Positions 1-10,460 of a stretch of 64,000 nucleotides of DNA are shown one piece after another; the first letter of the stretch is position 1; every line of letters starts with the position of its first letter. The translations under genes and the position numbers were made by a program. Location of the stretch: contig NC_066585.1 of the NCBI RefSeq assembly GCF_024323335.1, forward strand, positions 530,392,582 through 530,456,581, in the 5' to 3' direction. A model generated the notes under the pieces. That model made no database searches. It saw only the letters and a list, made by a program, of their open reading frames with translations, and was not told the origin of the DNA. The stretch comes from Lathyrus oleraceus (taxonomy: Eukaryota > Streptophyta > Magnoliopsida > Fabales > Fabaceae).

Positions 1-87
1 AAAATTATCTAAACTATAAATATTTTTCAAAACTAAAAAAATTCAAAATAAAACTATCGAAAAATAAATAATTTAAAAATAACAAAA

Positions 88-540
88 AGCTTAAACTGTT
101 TACTCATCTTCCTTGTATAAAATTATGTCATATAATTTAAAAAAATATCACTTTTTAAATATTAATTTTATTGAATAAACTATTTTAACACTGTATCTCG
201 TATTTTATAGAATCATAATTTTCATAATTTATTTTGATAAATGAATTATTTTAGACTTACTACTACAACTAAACAAGACTTTCAATATTTTAATAACAAT
301 TAAATTATTGCAATAAAATATTATTAAAATATAAAAAAAATTGTTTGGTTTTAAAAGTAAGTCTATAACATATGATTTATCAAACTAAATTGTGAAAAAT
401 GATTCTATAAAATACGAGATACAACATTAAAATAGTTTTTTAATTAAATTAATTTTTTAAGAGTGTTGTTTTTTAAAAACTATATGACATAATCTTATAT
501 AAAAAATAATTTTAATACTAGTATGATGAGTAAACAATTA
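88..540. repeat. Long AT-rich foldback (inverted repeat)
   Basis: Two arms (about 95-263 and 350-535) are inverted copies with scattered mismatches. Matching landmarks are GTTTACTCAT near 98 with ATGAGTAAAC near 527, TATGTCATATA near 126 with TATATGACATA near 481, and the arm centres at about 177-220 and 395-440. The loop is short and AT-only. This looks like a MITE/foldback element. I could not fix a target-site duplication, so the ends are approximate. Confidence 0.6.
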
Positions 541-798
541 TGTTTCTGATTATTTTAAAACTAATATTATTTTTTAGAAGTCACATTTTAAAAAATTTCT
601 TTAAGTATTGTAAAATATTTAAAGTTTATAAAATTTATATTTTAAATAGAAATAGAAAATACATTTAAAGTATATTTTATGATATTATCCTAACTAAAAA
701 TACATTTAAAGTATATAACAAATATTTTATAACAATTTAATAATCACAATAAAAATATTTTTAGTAAGAATATATTTTTATAGAATTTTAAAGTAATA
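541..798. other. AT-rich spacer, no gene seen
   Basis: Very AT-rich sequence with short direct repeats of the type ACATTTAAAGTATAT (about 661 and 700). No open frame, RNA gene or TIR could be supported. Confidence 0.5.
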
Positions 799-1073
799 AG
801 TGTAAAAGAAAAAGATTGAGTAAGGTGTTCTTTATAAAGAATTTTTAAATTTTAAAAGTTTATTAAATCTAACAATTCATAATGATAATTCTTTTTTCTC
901 ATAAAAGATCTCAATTCTCACCCGGATACGACTTATATATGGAAACATATCCGGAGAACTTAGGCATATTTTGAAAAATAAGAATTATGATTATCAACCT
1001 TCTAATTTAATTAGTGTTTAAGATTTAAAATTCTATATAAAGAACAACATACTCAATCTTTTTGTGTTACACT
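799..1073. mobile_element. MITE-like element with about 60-bp TIRs
   Basis: The left end starts AGTGTAAAAGAAAAAGATTG. The right end read in reverse starts AGTGTAACACAAAAAGATTG, and similarity continues for about 60 bp on each side. The centre (about 905-960) is also roughly palindromic. At about 275 bp with no coding capacity it fits a non-autonomous DNA transposon. No target-site duplication was convincing, so the superfamily is left open. Confidence 0.6.
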
Positions 1074-1407
1074 GAATATTTAAATAATCACAATAAATTA
1101 TTAAATCTAACTGTTCATAATGATAATTCTTTTTTCTTTTTTCAAAGAGACTATTGAGAATGATAATTTTATATGGGAATATTAGAATGAGTCTGAACCA
1201 TTAGATTTAAAATAAATTGGTGAGATTATGTGTCAATTTTATTCTCAATGAACTATCCCTCTCCTCCATTATTAAAATAAATGACTTCAATTAAAATATT
1301 ATATTTATGACTATCAAAATTATCTTTTCTCTCAATCATTTATTTAAATCTAATGGTTCAAATTTATTCTCATATTTTCACATAAAATATCATTCTAATA
1401 GAATATG

Positions 1408-1410
<3 letters not shown>
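1074..1410. other. AT-rich spacer with partial repeat copy
   Basis: Positions about 1,081-1,140 repeat part of the preceding element (compare 840-900, including CATAATGATAATTCTTTTTTC). The remainder shows no gene. An open frame crossing into the TA tract encodes alternating Ile-Tyr and is not credible. Confidence 0.5.

Positions 1411-1484
<74 letters not shown>
1411..1484. repeat. (TA)n microsatellite
   Basis: About 37 uninterrupted TA units. Confidence 0.95.
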
Positions 1485-1487
<3 letters not shown>

Positions 1488-1557
1488 AAAGAAAAATGAT
1501 TAAAAAAATATGGATAGGTTATATTGATCTTTTTAAGAAGTTTTTTTATTTATAAGT

Positions 1558-1742
1558 ATCAACAATTTATTTACAATACAATATTATGAAAAAAATACAA
1601 AGAAAAGTATTCAAGACACACAACCAATTGGTGAGCTTGTAAGAAATGAAACAAAACATAAAAGGGTCTAAGTAGACTAAAAGGTATAAAAAATGAACAA
1701 TTTCCATAATACATTATAATGCCCCTCTCAAAGAGGCATGTG
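1558..1742. repeat. Dispersed repeat P, left part
   Basis: Similar in order and content to 48,955-49,100 (for example GAGCTTGTAAGAAA, AAGTAGAC and GTATAAAAAATGAACAAT). The repeat resumes at 7,444 after the copia insertion. A related segment is also seen in the loop of the foldback near 15,190-15,250. Nature unknown. Confidence 0.65.
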
Positions 1743-2252
1743 TGTTGGAATTAAATTCAAAACTTTGAGTAATTCCGAGTCAATCTTGATGAACAAGATT
1801 CAATCACACCGATCGAATTCTCTATTGTTCTTCACTCGAGTGAATCAACTAACATTGGTTGGAAGATTTCATCGTTGCACAATGATATGAAAATAAGAAA
1901 GTAAAATTAAATTGGGGAAATAAAAGGATTAAGGTTATCGAGAGAGGGAAAACGATGAATTGATTCTGCAGAGTTTCTCTCTGCTCATAAACTGTGATTC
2001 TTTATTCCTTTTGTAACTGCAAAATTCAAGTGTTTACAATAATATGGGTTACTCAGTATTTATAGATTTTAGGCTTTCTTGCTTCTCAAGCAAGGCCCAA
2101 AACTAACCGAACTAACTCAACTAAACAAACAAATAAAGTTAAGTCTAACATCATTGTCGAGATACACTTCGACATTTTGACACCTAAGTGATTTGACACT
2201 TCCTTTCTTCTATTGAGAAATCTTCTTTGACACAAGGAACTATTATTCAACA
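1743..2252 (-). repeat. Copia 3' LTR
   Basis: Aligns with 6,925-7,443 over its whole length with a few per cent differences. It has TG...CA ends in the element's orientation. Its divergence from the other LTR dates the insertion to well before the present. Confidence 0.92.
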
Positions 2253-2441
2253 CACCACTTAATTCATTATGTCTAAGCTATCTACATTTACCATATACCT
2301 TAACTTCTTAAACACTTCGACCTGCACTCCCTTTGTTGTGATGTTTGCAATCTGATTCTCGGTTCTGCAGTATTCCAAGTTCAGCTTCACTTTTGCTACT
2401 GGCTCTCGAATATAATAGAACCTAATTTCGATGTGTTTGCT

Positions 2442-2870
2442 TCATCCATGCGTTATCGGATTCTTCGCCAGTTTGATAAAAAATATGTTGTCGATCTTCA
2501 TGGTAATCACTCCATGATTTTTCCCTATAATCTCTTCGACCAAATTCACCATCCAAGTTGCTTGACATGTACAAAGAGAAATAGCTATGAACTCTGCTTC
2601 ACACGATGACAGATCCACTACTGGTTCATTTCTTGAACTCCAAGCAACTGATGCACCACCTAGCATAAACATATATCCAATTGTGGATTTTCTGTCATCA
2701 GCATCACTACACTAACTTGAGTTGGTGTATCCCACTAGTTTGCATTATTTTCCTTCATCATCTGCAGGAAACAATATTCCATAGTCGAGAGTTCCTTTGA
2801 GATACCTTAATATCCTCTTCGTTGCTGCTAGGTGTGATGCATTCGGTCTCTTTATGAATCTACTCACCAT
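2442..2870 (-). pseudogene. Copia RNase H remnant
   Basis: This is the C-terminal end of the copia polyprotein. The minus-strand frames encode the segment typical of the RT-RNase H junction (RILRYLKGTLDYGILF near 2,790-2,840). Further on come the RNase H residues in the SSCEAEFIAIS stretch near 2,570-2,610, where the Glu is a catalytic acid. Downstream residues resemble the usual HIEIR...H region but are degraded. The coding frame is split by stops at about 2,673-2,744, and the MITE at 2,871 cuts it from the RT part. The methionine codons here are internal, so no start is assigned. It cannot make a working protein. Confidence 0.85.
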
Positions 2871-3430
2871 TAGGCATGGCAATGGGGTGGGTCGGGGACG
2901 ATTTTTACCTCTCCCAAACCCAAACCCGAATCCCCAAACAATCCCCGTTCCCCGCCCCAAACCCAAACGGGGATGGGGAATTAAAACCCAAACCCGTCCC
3001 AAACGGGTTCGGGTATCCCCGCCCCGCCACCATTCATTTAGTAAAATCATTTTTTTAATAGAAATATTTATTTTTCCAAAATAAAATTACATTACAAATA
3101 ATAAAATAAAACAATCTAAAAAAATCCCATACATACATTTCAAATATTTTAAATAATAAATTCAAATTAAAATATCAAAACATTGACCACATATTTAATA
3201 TTTTAAATTATCAAAAATAAATAATAATGTACATAGTAAAATAAACGGGGCGGGTTCGGGGACGGGTTCGGGGTGGGTACTAGTGTCCCCATTACCCGAC
3301 CCGTCCCCATATTTTAAAATCGGGGAAAACCCAAACCCAAACCCAAACCCAGTTAAAGCGGGTTTTCCCCGTCAACTTTGGGGCGGGTTCGGGTTGGTAC
3401 CCGCGGGTACGGGTTATATTGCCATGCCTA
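2871..3430. mobile_element. hAT-type MITE nested in copia pol
   Basis: A 560-bp element with terminal inverted repeats TAGGCATGGCAAT and ATTGCCATGCCTA. It is flanked by a perfect 8-bp duplication CTCACCAT (2,863-2,870 and 3,431-3,438), the hallmark length for hAT. The ends are GC-rich with repeated CGGGTTCGGG and AAACCC motifs, and the middle is AT-rich. No transposase is present. Removing it rejoins the copia reading frame on either side, which confirms the boundaries. Confidence 0.92.
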
Positions 3431-3438
3431 CTCACCAT

Positions 3439-4467
3439 ACCTACACTGGATGCTAGATCAGGCCTTGTGTAACAAACGTATCAAAGTGATCCAATGAGTC
3501 TTCTATACCACGTTGGATCGACATCATCTTCATTTGTGTCTTTCGATAATTGTAATCTGGGCTTAGTTGGAGTCTAAGTTGGGTTGCAATCTTGCATCTC
3601 AAATCTTTTGAGTATTTCACTTGCATATCTTCTTTGGTGCACCATCAAGCCTTTACCACTATTGTAGAATTTGATGCCAAGGAAATATGAGAGATTTCCT
3701 AAGTCTGACATTTCAAACTCCTCATTTAGGTCATGTTTGAAATCTTAGATCTCCTTCTTGCAACTTCCTATTATTAACAGGTCATCGACATAGAGACATA
3801 TTATAAGCAATTCACTATTGCTTCTTATTACATATACTACATTCTCAATTGTGCATTTCACAAATTCCTTTTTCCTTAGGAAACTGTTTATCTTCTTATT
3901 CCAAGCTCTTAGAACTAGCTTAAGTCCATACAAGGGTTTATGCAGCCTGCATACCTTTCTATTTTCGCCTTGTTTCACAAGCCCAGCTGGTTATGCAACA
4001 TACACTTCTTCACCTAAGGGGTCATTCATAAATGCACATTTCACATCCATCTGACATGTGTTCCAGTTGTTCATGTTTGCTAGACCAAAAACCAACCTGA
4101 TTTCTTCGATCCTAACAATAGGTGCAAAAACTTTATCGAAGTCGATTCCTTCCTTCTGAAGAAATCCTTTCGTCACAAGTCTTGCCTTGTGTCGAGTTAG
4201 TTCACCTTTGGGATTCAACTTCACCTTGTATACCCACTTCACATCGTTTTCCTTCTTGCCTTGAGGAAATTAGACAAAGGACCAGGTGTTGTTGTCTTCG
4301 ATGGACTTCAGTTCCTCATTCATTGCTTTCACCCACTTCGAATCCTTCAATGCCTTAACTGCATTGACTAGTTCGACATTTGGATAGAAAGCATAGTGTA
4401 CCAGCTCACATTCATTATCGACCATATCATCTAATGTAATCACACATTCTTGCAACCTTGCAGGCAT
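3439..4467 (-). pseudogene. Copia reverse transcriptase remnant
   Basis: The RT domain of the copia element, on the minus strand in pieces. The N-terminal landmark is WVKAMNEELKSIEDNNTWSF (about 4,270-4,345). Next comes KWVYKVK with the RHKARLV finger motif (about 4,170-4,240). The QMDVK stretch near 4,040-4,055 carries the first catalytic Asp. The YVDDL box near 3,785-3,800 holds the other two. The downstream part continues into the RNase H segment. At least two stops or frameshifts (near 3,980 and 4,268) split it. The catalytic residues survive, but the frame does not. Confidence 0.88.
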
Positions 4468-4530
4468 GTGTCTTGTTCTTTAAGGCCTGCTTGTGCTTTC
4501 TTGACCTCTGACTTCTTCCTGTCGAACTTC

Positions 4531-5460
4531 TCATTCGACTTCACTTGTTGGTTCTTCATATAATATTCTCACTGAATCCTTGTTTACATTTTCAGTCCAA
4601 TCCCATTCCTTAAGCTCATGTATGATCATGTCCATGTTGATCACTACTTGCTTGTTCACTAGTTCGAACAACTTGTAACCTCCATTCGAATGATATCCTA
4701 TTAGGATCATCTGACTCGATTTGTCATCAATTTTTCTTCTCAACTGATCTGGCACATGTCTGTGTGCTGTAGATCTGAATACCTTCAGATGACTTAAACT
4801 AGGCTTGACACTGGACCAACATTCTTATTGCATAATTCCTTCTAGCTTCTTCGTTGGGCATCTATTCAAAGTATATGTTATTGTCGACACAACTTCTCCA
4901 CATAATTCTTTGGATAGATGCTTGCCTTTCAACATACTTTTCACCATATTCATGATGGTTCTATTATTCCTTTCTACAGTTCCATTCTGTTACGGAGTGT
5001 AGGGTGACACCACCTCATGCACAATCCTTTCTTTCTCATATAATGCGTCGAAGTATTTCAACACATATTCTCCACCATCATCAGTCCTCAGAATCTTGAG
5101 CTTTCGACCACTTTGTCTTTCGACCATACATTTAAACTTAGAAAATACCTCGACCACTTCACTTTTCTTCTTGATCAGGTAAGTCCACAGTTTTCAACTT
5201 AAATCATCTATGAATGTGACAAATTATTTTTTACCTCCAATCGAACCCACCTGGATAAGATCATACACATCAGAGTATATGATTCAAGAATTGCCTTCAA
5301 CTTGCTTCTTGCATCCTTGTTGAAGATGTTCTTGTGCTCCTTCTCCTGCACACATTCTTCACACACTTCATTTGGAATGTCAATTTCTTGTAGCCTTGAA
5401 ACCATATACCTTCTCTTCAGATCTCTAATGTCTTTGAAATTGAGATGGCCAAGTCTATAG
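4531..5460 (-). pseudogene. Copia integrase remnant
   Basis: The GAG-pre-integrase zinc region is visible as LGHLNFKDIRDL (about 5,420-5,455) followed by CEECVQEKEH (about 5,335-5,370). In the core, RTDDGGEYV near 5,060-5,085 carries the second catalytic Asp and QNGTVERNN near 4,965-4,990 carries the Glu. The C-terminal part (4,531-4,755) matches the copia region between integrase and RT (ILIGYHSNGGYKLF). Stops occur in several places, including one just before the QNG motif. Not functional. Confidence 0.85.
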
Positions 5461-5599
5461 TGTCATATTCATTCATCCCTGCTAGCTGCAGTTCCAAGGC
5501 ACTTGTGCTCCATCACAATAAGTCCAATCCTAAAGGTTCTATTTTGAGACGTATGTGCCTTCAAAATTAACCTTCCACCTGAGTCGAGAACTCTCATCA

Positions 5600-6720
5600 T
5601 CTTGTCTTTGATCTACACTTTGTAGTTCTTTTCGACCAACTTCCATATGCTGAAAAAGTTAGTTTTCATGACTGGTATGTACAGTACATTAGAAATTACT
5701 GACCTTTTTCCATCTTTCCTCATAATCAAAACATCACCAATACCTTAAGCTGCTAGAGTATTGTCATTTGCAAATTTTACCATGTTCTTCATTGAGGGTT
5801 TCATGTTGACAAATCAATCTTTCCTACCAGTCATTTGTGATAAGCATCCTGAGTCCAAGTACCATTGGTCCTGGAATTTTTCTTCATCTCTTGTTGTAAC
5901 CACTAGAAACATCGCTTCTTCTTCATGCTTTGTAAATTTTGCATCATTATCTTGATTCTTTTGTTTCTTAGGACAATCACTAGAGTAATGGCCATACTTC
6001 ATACAGTTGAAACACTAAATGTGGCTTTTGTCGGGTTTTCGACCACCGCCTCCTCCTCTTCTACCTGCAGCAACAGCTCTTTGGTTGCTTTGGTATGAGG
6101 GTTTTCTCTGATTCAACCAACCTCCTTCTTGTTGACTTCAACCATTAGAATTGTTGTAGCCTCCCCTATCTTTATTTTCTAACCACTTCCTTTTACCTTT
6201 ATTTTCTCTTGTTGATTATGTTTGCAAAGCCATATCACTTTTCGACTTTCTTGCAGCTCTTTTAGTCATTATTTGTTCATGAGATTCAAGCGTCCCTTGA
6301 AGCTCTTCCTTTGTCAATTTTGATAAATCTTTCGACTCTTCTATGGCTACTACCACGTGGTCTAACTTTGGAGCCAATGACCTCAAGATCTTTGAAACAA
6401 CTGATCTTGATGTCAACACTTCTCCACATACCTTGATTTAATTCACTAGTTTTGTAACCCTAGTGAAAAAATTAGTTATACTTTCATTGTCTTTCATCTG
6501 AAGCAATTCATATGTTCTTCTGTGAGTTTGTAACCTCACCTCTTTCACCTTTTCTCCATCTCCAAATGATTTTTTCCATAATTTCCCATGCTTATTTCGC
6601 TGATTCAACATCACTAACCTTTTTTAAATTGTCAGAATCGAAACATTGATGAATTATAAAGAGAGATTTATAATCTTTCTTCTTTAATTCTTTGTGTGCA
6701 ACCTTTTCTTCATTTGTCGC
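5600..6720 (-). pseudogene. Copia gag and protease remnant
   Basis: From the right: a UBN2-type gag stretch at 6,216-6,720 (KLTKEELQGTLESHEQIM near 6,265-6,320), a basic linker, and a CCHC zinc knuckle of form C-x2-C-x4-H-x4-C near 5,970-6,015. A stop codon sits directly before the first Cys. Next comes the aspartic protease site WYLDSGC near 5,840-5,860, with the copia-type DSG. The series identifies the 5' half of the element. Frameshifts and stops separate every part. Confidence 0.85.
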
Positions 6721-6924
6721 ATTCGCTGCAAGTGGTGTCACTCCCTCCTTCACAAGATCCTAGAGATCTTGATATCAAAAGACAATATTTATCTGTTTAC
6801 ACTAGTTTTCATAATTCTGATTCTTCAAAATTGGGAGACTCGCCGAAAAATTCTCATTCAGATGATTCATCACCATCGTGTTTTGCTTCTCACGAACCGT
6901 TCAGTCAGTGCTCTAGATATCAGA

Positions 6925-7443
6925 TGTTGGAATTAAACCCAAAACTGTGAGTAATTCTGAGTCAATCTTGATGAACAAGATTCAATCACACCGATCGAAT
7001 TCTCTCATGTTCTTCACTCTTCACTCTAGTGAATCAACCAACCTTGGTTAAAAGATTGTATCGTTGCATAATGCTGATAAAAACAAGAAAAGATAATTGA
7101 ATTGGGGAAAGAAAAGGGTTATGGTTTATCGATAGAGGGAAAAAGATTAATTGATTATGTAAAGTTTCTCTCTACTCATAAACCGTGATTCTTTATTCCT
7201 TTTGCAACTGCAAAACTCAAGTGTTTACAATAATATGGGTTACTCCATATTTATAGATTTTGGGTTTGCTTGCTTCTCTAGCAAGACCCAAAATTAACCT
7301 AACTAACTCATCTAAACAAACAAATAAAGCTAAGTCTAACATCACTGTTAAGATAGTCTTCGATATTTTGACACCTAAGTGATTCGACACTTCCTTGCTT
7401 CTGTCGAGCAACCTTCTTTGACACAAGGAATTACAATTCAACA
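6925..7443 (-). repeat. Copia 5' LTR
   Basis: Pairs with 1,743-2,252. Because pol runs on the minus strand, this right-hand copy is the promoter-side LTR. It ends exactly at the target duplication ATGTG. Confidence 0.92.
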
Positions 7444-7544
7444 ATGTGAACAAAAACACCTGAAAAGAATACTCATAAAAAGTGGTAAACAATTCCAATC
7501 CAAGTAAGATCGTGGATATTTATAACCCTATTGGCTCAAGTACT
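7444..7544. repeat. Dispersed repeat P, middle part
   Basis: Continues the repeat interrupted at 1,742. It aligns with about 49,103-49,210 (GTGGTAAA, AATTCCAA and TATTGGCTCAAG) and ends at the next insertion, a solo LTR. Confidence 0.65.
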
Positions 7545-8079
7545 TGTTGGATATGTTCATAACCTTATGATTTCTACTCGTATATAAATTAAGAATAAAA
7601 TTCTAAACTAAACCCAATGAGTCGATAGCCCATCAACTCACATCTCTTAAACCCATACCAGAATTCATACAAGAATCTCTAAGAAAATGAAAGCAAAAAC
7701 TTACTTGTGTCTGTCATTGGGATTCCACAGGTTTGTAGTATGTCAATATTTCGATTTGTAGAGTTTCTTAGGGTTCCTTAAATCTCTTCTGATGGGGATG
7801 AAAAGAGAATCCTGATGAACCGTGTTTTTCTGTCTACTCTACAATTGAGAACCATAACTCATATAAATAACTCTATGATTATTTCTTAGTTTTCAATATT
7901 CTAATTTGACCCCTCATCAAACTAGATATTGACTTATGGTATCTCCACAAAACCTTTCATGACATTTATGATTTTAGCCACAAACTTATTAAATATTAAT
8001 TAGATCCCTTCAAATTTTTACTAATTAAATAATGACTTTAACACATTAATTGTTACATTTGTGATCCAAAATTCTAACA
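7545..8079. mobile_element. Solo LTR, copia-like
   Basis: Starts TGTTGGATATG and ends TTCTAACA, so it has TG...CA ends and is 535 bp long. The paralogous repeat at 49,200-49,215 lacks this segment and reads CAAGCACCCAACAGG across the site. The flanks GTACT and TCACC are each two changes or fewer from the empty-site GCACC. This supports a degraded 5-bp duplication. No internal region remains. Confidence 0.72.
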
Positions 8080-8084
8080 TCACC

Positions 8085-8500
8085 CAGAACAGAATCCTCC
8101 AAAAAGAAAGGTGGTAATAAACTCAAACTCAAATAAGATATAGATAGTTTGCACCTAATTAACTCAAAATAAAAAATAATATATATTTATTCATTTAACT
8201 AAAAACATAATCTATTTGCTCAGAGAAAAAGGAATATGCACTGATAGTGTAAAATATTTTTACTTTGTCAACCAATGAGACCCGTGTATCCCGCCACATC
8301 ACATTTTTATTTTTGAAATGCTATTATTATTTGGTAATATAAAATATTTTGATTGGATGTCAGTGTAATACAGTTTTACACGGACAATGCACCACCTTTA
8401 ACCTCTTACTCAAATACAATTTATTTACCTTTTTAATATTAAATGCAATTTGTTTCCTAATGAAGTATTTTTTGGAAACTCTCTATTTCTCTACCGCTTT
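8085..8500. repeat. Dispersed repeat P, right part
   Basis: Aligns with about 49,225-49,395: GGTGGTAATAAACTCAAA, CACCTAATTAACTCAAA, then the block around CTCTTTATTTCTCT / CTCTCTATTTCTCT. A MITE (8,237-8,391) interrupts it. Confidence 0.6.
8237..8391. mobile_element. Short MITE with TGCA(C/T)TG ends
   Basis: The left end TGCACTGATAGTGTAAAA mirrors the right end, which reads TGCATTGTCCGTGTAAAA in reverse. At 155 bp it has no coding capacity. The internal block GGCGGGATACACG and the TTGGTTGAC-like block recur at 10,461-10,560 and 11,719-11,770 in a second copy broken by an insertion. Confidence 0.75.
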
Positions 8501-8937
8501 TTGAATATTTTTTGAAATTTTCATACATTATTTAATATTCCATTTTTATATGTCTTAATCATTTGAAGTTGTATTGCTATTTGTTTCATGTCGTATTGTG
8601 TATATTTGTTGTATTTATTATGCCGTATCTTATGTATATATGAATATATATTCTTTTTATCTAACTTATATAATTTTTACTTTATTTTTTCAAGATTATT
8701 TTCTGTGTTGCTATGATTTTGCATTTAGGCTCACTATCATCTCTCTTTTCGATTTTATTAAAGGGGAAGAAGTTGAAATTCGAGTTTAATTTGATTTATC
8801 CATTTTATGCTATTTGCATTAATTGTGAAATATTTTAAGAGAGCACATGCAAAAGTCGAAAAACATTGATCACACTTTGCTAAACATTTAAAAAAAAGAT
8901 TGAAGTTGCTCTCCTTCATATGATATTTTCATTTTAT
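8501..8937. other. AT-rich spacer, no gene seen
   Basis: A 71-codon open frame (8,574-8,789, plus) is rich in Tyr, Phe and Ile. It has no recognisable domain and is more likely chance in T-rich DNA. Confidence 0.45.
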
Positions 8938-8938
8938 G

Positions 8939-8997
<59 letters not shown>

Positions 8998-9003
8998 TAA
9001 TAA
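8938..9003. repeat. (AAT)n microsatellite
   Basis: About 20 AAT units with one interruption near 8,992. Confidence 0.93.
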
Positions 9004-9111
9004 AAGAAGGAAAAAAAGGACAGTTGAAAGTTGAAGTAATAAATATAATATACAATAACAAAGTGAAAAGGCAAAGTCTAAAGTAATTATCATAAAGTCG
9101 GGTTAGGATAG

Positions 9112-9205
9112 GTGGCCAGGCCGCGCCCCGGCGGCTCGGCCCCCCCACCCCGCGGAACGGCCCGGACCCCCAGGCCGGAGGCCGGCCGGGGCAGGCGCCA
9201 CTCTC
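9112..9205. other. Isolated GC-rich island
   Basis: About 94 bp that is overwhelmingly G and C (GGCCGG, CGCGCC and a run of C), bounded on both sides by ordinary AT-rich sequence. It could be the core of a small GC-rich hAT-type MITE, since the edges GGTGGCCAGGC and, in reverse, AGTGGCGCCTGC are loosely inverted. It could also be foreign or misassembled DNA. It does not read as rRNA or tRNA to me. Confidence 0.5.
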
Positions 9206-9685
9206 CCACTAACTTTGGCTTGCATACCTTTAATAACTTTGTGTGGATTTCTCTCTAACAATTCATTATCTCTCACTTAAATAAATTATTTTATGAAAGA
9301 ATTTATATTCAATTTTATACTTAAGGTACATAAAGTTATAAAATAGTAAATGTAGGCAATCATGTCCATATCGTCACTAGACTATTAATATTTAAGAGGT
9401 ACCTTTGGTGTATAGTAATTATATTTCAATCTTTATAATTTATAAAACAAATCTTATGCAGATTTCCTAATTTAAACACCTAAATATGATTAATATTTTC
9501 TTATTTTAAATGATTCTGAATGTGTGTGGAAACTATTGCCCTGTTGTCCAAGTTGTTTTCTACTAAGAAAATTATTATATCTAATATTCTTATTTTTTGA
9601 CAAAAGGTTAAAAATAACAAAAACGTAAATTTCCAACATTAAACATTAGTTTCCATACAATGTGTATATAATGATGAAATATTAT
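9206..9685. other. Spacer downstream of the peptide gene, nothing recognised
   Basis: AT-rich sequence with no ORF of note. It includes the 3' flank of the minus-strand peptide gene, where polyadenylation would be expected. No repeat partner was found elsewhere in the window. Confidence 0.45.
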
Positions 9686-10203
9686 TTATCGTAGGTGTAA
9701 AACACTTTGATTACACTTGAAGTATTTATCATAAGTGACAAATTATTTATTCTCGCAAGCTTCCAAGCATGAATCCACGATGACATTAATGCCCTGAATA
9801 TCTGTTAGGAGTCAATCATTGAAAGAAACATAATTAATTAACAAAATATAATAAATAAGATTAGTATAATAATATAATATAATGTAAAATATAAAAGTTT
9901 AAGTTAATTACCGGTGTTGACTTTCATAGCTTTTGAAATAGAGCACTTAGTTGCACAATCATAAACAATTTTTGACGATACCTTACGACAATTGAATAAC
10001 TTACATGCAATAACACAACCTGCAAGTAATGGGATATTCTTTATGAAGCGTTTACATTCAAAAGCACACTTCCCAATACAAATTAAATCACCAATCGAAT
10101 TTTTGGAAGGTGATGAAGTTGGAGAAGAATCTTCAGCTTGTGCCACAACTAATAATACCATAAAAAAGATTGACATAACCTTTTTCATCTCAAACTTTGC
10201 CAT
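9686..10203 (-). CDS. Secreted cysteine-rich thionin-like peptide, two exons
   Basis: Exon 1 runs 10,203-9,912 and exon 2 runs 9,801-9,686, separated by a 110-bp intron with GT at 9,911-9,910 and AG at 9,803-9,802. The splice keeps the frame and gives 135 residues. An N-terminal signal peptide (basic residues, hydrophobic core, VVAQA before an acidic Glu-Asp) directs it to the secretory pathway, with likely cleavage near residue 23. The mature part has eight Cys from exon 1 and three from exon 2, mostly spaced C-x3-C, a pattern typical of small defence or nodule peptides and compatible with paired helices. Legume genomes carry many such genes labelled thionin-like. The C-terminal tail past the last C-x3-C looks longer than usual. 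Without splicing, exon 1 would read through to a 99-residue product. It stands alone among transposons. Role inferred: extracellular antimicrobial or signalling peptide. Expression unknown. Confidence 0.68.
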
Positions 10204-10276
10204 ACTTATTCTCTTTTTTTAATGATATATGTTAACTTGATTTTAAGGTGATGAAGTTGATTTTGATAACATCTCT

Positions 10277-10284
10277 AATTTATA
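10277..10284 (-). promoter_or_regulatory. Possible TATA box of the peptide gene
   Basis: TATAAATT on the minus strand, about 74 nt upstream of the start codon, in a GCC-TATAAATT-A context. This would give a leader of roughly 40-50 nt. Position is plausible but unproven. Confidence 0.45.
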
Positions 10285-10460
10285 GGCAGAGAAATAACTA
10301 TTTTAGAAAATAACATATAAAGTGAAATTAACTATCTATCAAGGCCACGTCAATCAACAACTGTCATCTATTAAAATAATTTATTCATCAACACTTTTTT
10401 AGTTTAAAAAATAATGAAAAGAGATTAAAGTTATTAAAAAGTAAAAGACATTAAAGATAG

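Larger units (their letters stand above)
1743..7443 (-). mobile_element. Ty1/copia LTR retrotransposon, complete but decayed
   Basis: LTRs of about 510 and 519 bp begin TGTTGGAATTAAA and end TTCAACA. The element is flanked by a perfect 5-bp target-site duplication, ATGTG (1,738-1,742 and 7,444-7,448). Coding remnants run on the minus strand in copia order (gag, protease, integrase, RT, RNase H), which separates it from gypsy. Stops and frameshifts interrupt every domain, and a hAT-type MITE sits in the RT/RNase H region. The 5.7-kb length is normal for a copia element that includes a 0.56-kb insertion. The primer-binding site next to the right LTR (about 6,905-6,924) is a degenerate form of the usual initiator-tRNA-Met site. 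Confidence 0.93.

Noticed and set aside
1307..1555. 82-codon frame with a long Ile-Tyr run
   Set aside because: Translation of a TA microsatellite. The same reasoning removes the poly-Tyr frame at 8,888-9,148 and the frames at 14,581-14,847 and 25,174-25,383.
3325..3352. Telomere-like AAACCC repeats
   Set aside because: The unit is AAACCC or AACCCA, not the plant AAACCCT telomere unit. It forms part of a hAT MITE. A short TTAGGG-like stretch near 36,240 is also just LTR sequence.
9112..9205. rRNA or tRNA gene at the GC island
   Set aside because: Too short, with no conserved rRNA word or cloverleaf that I can see.
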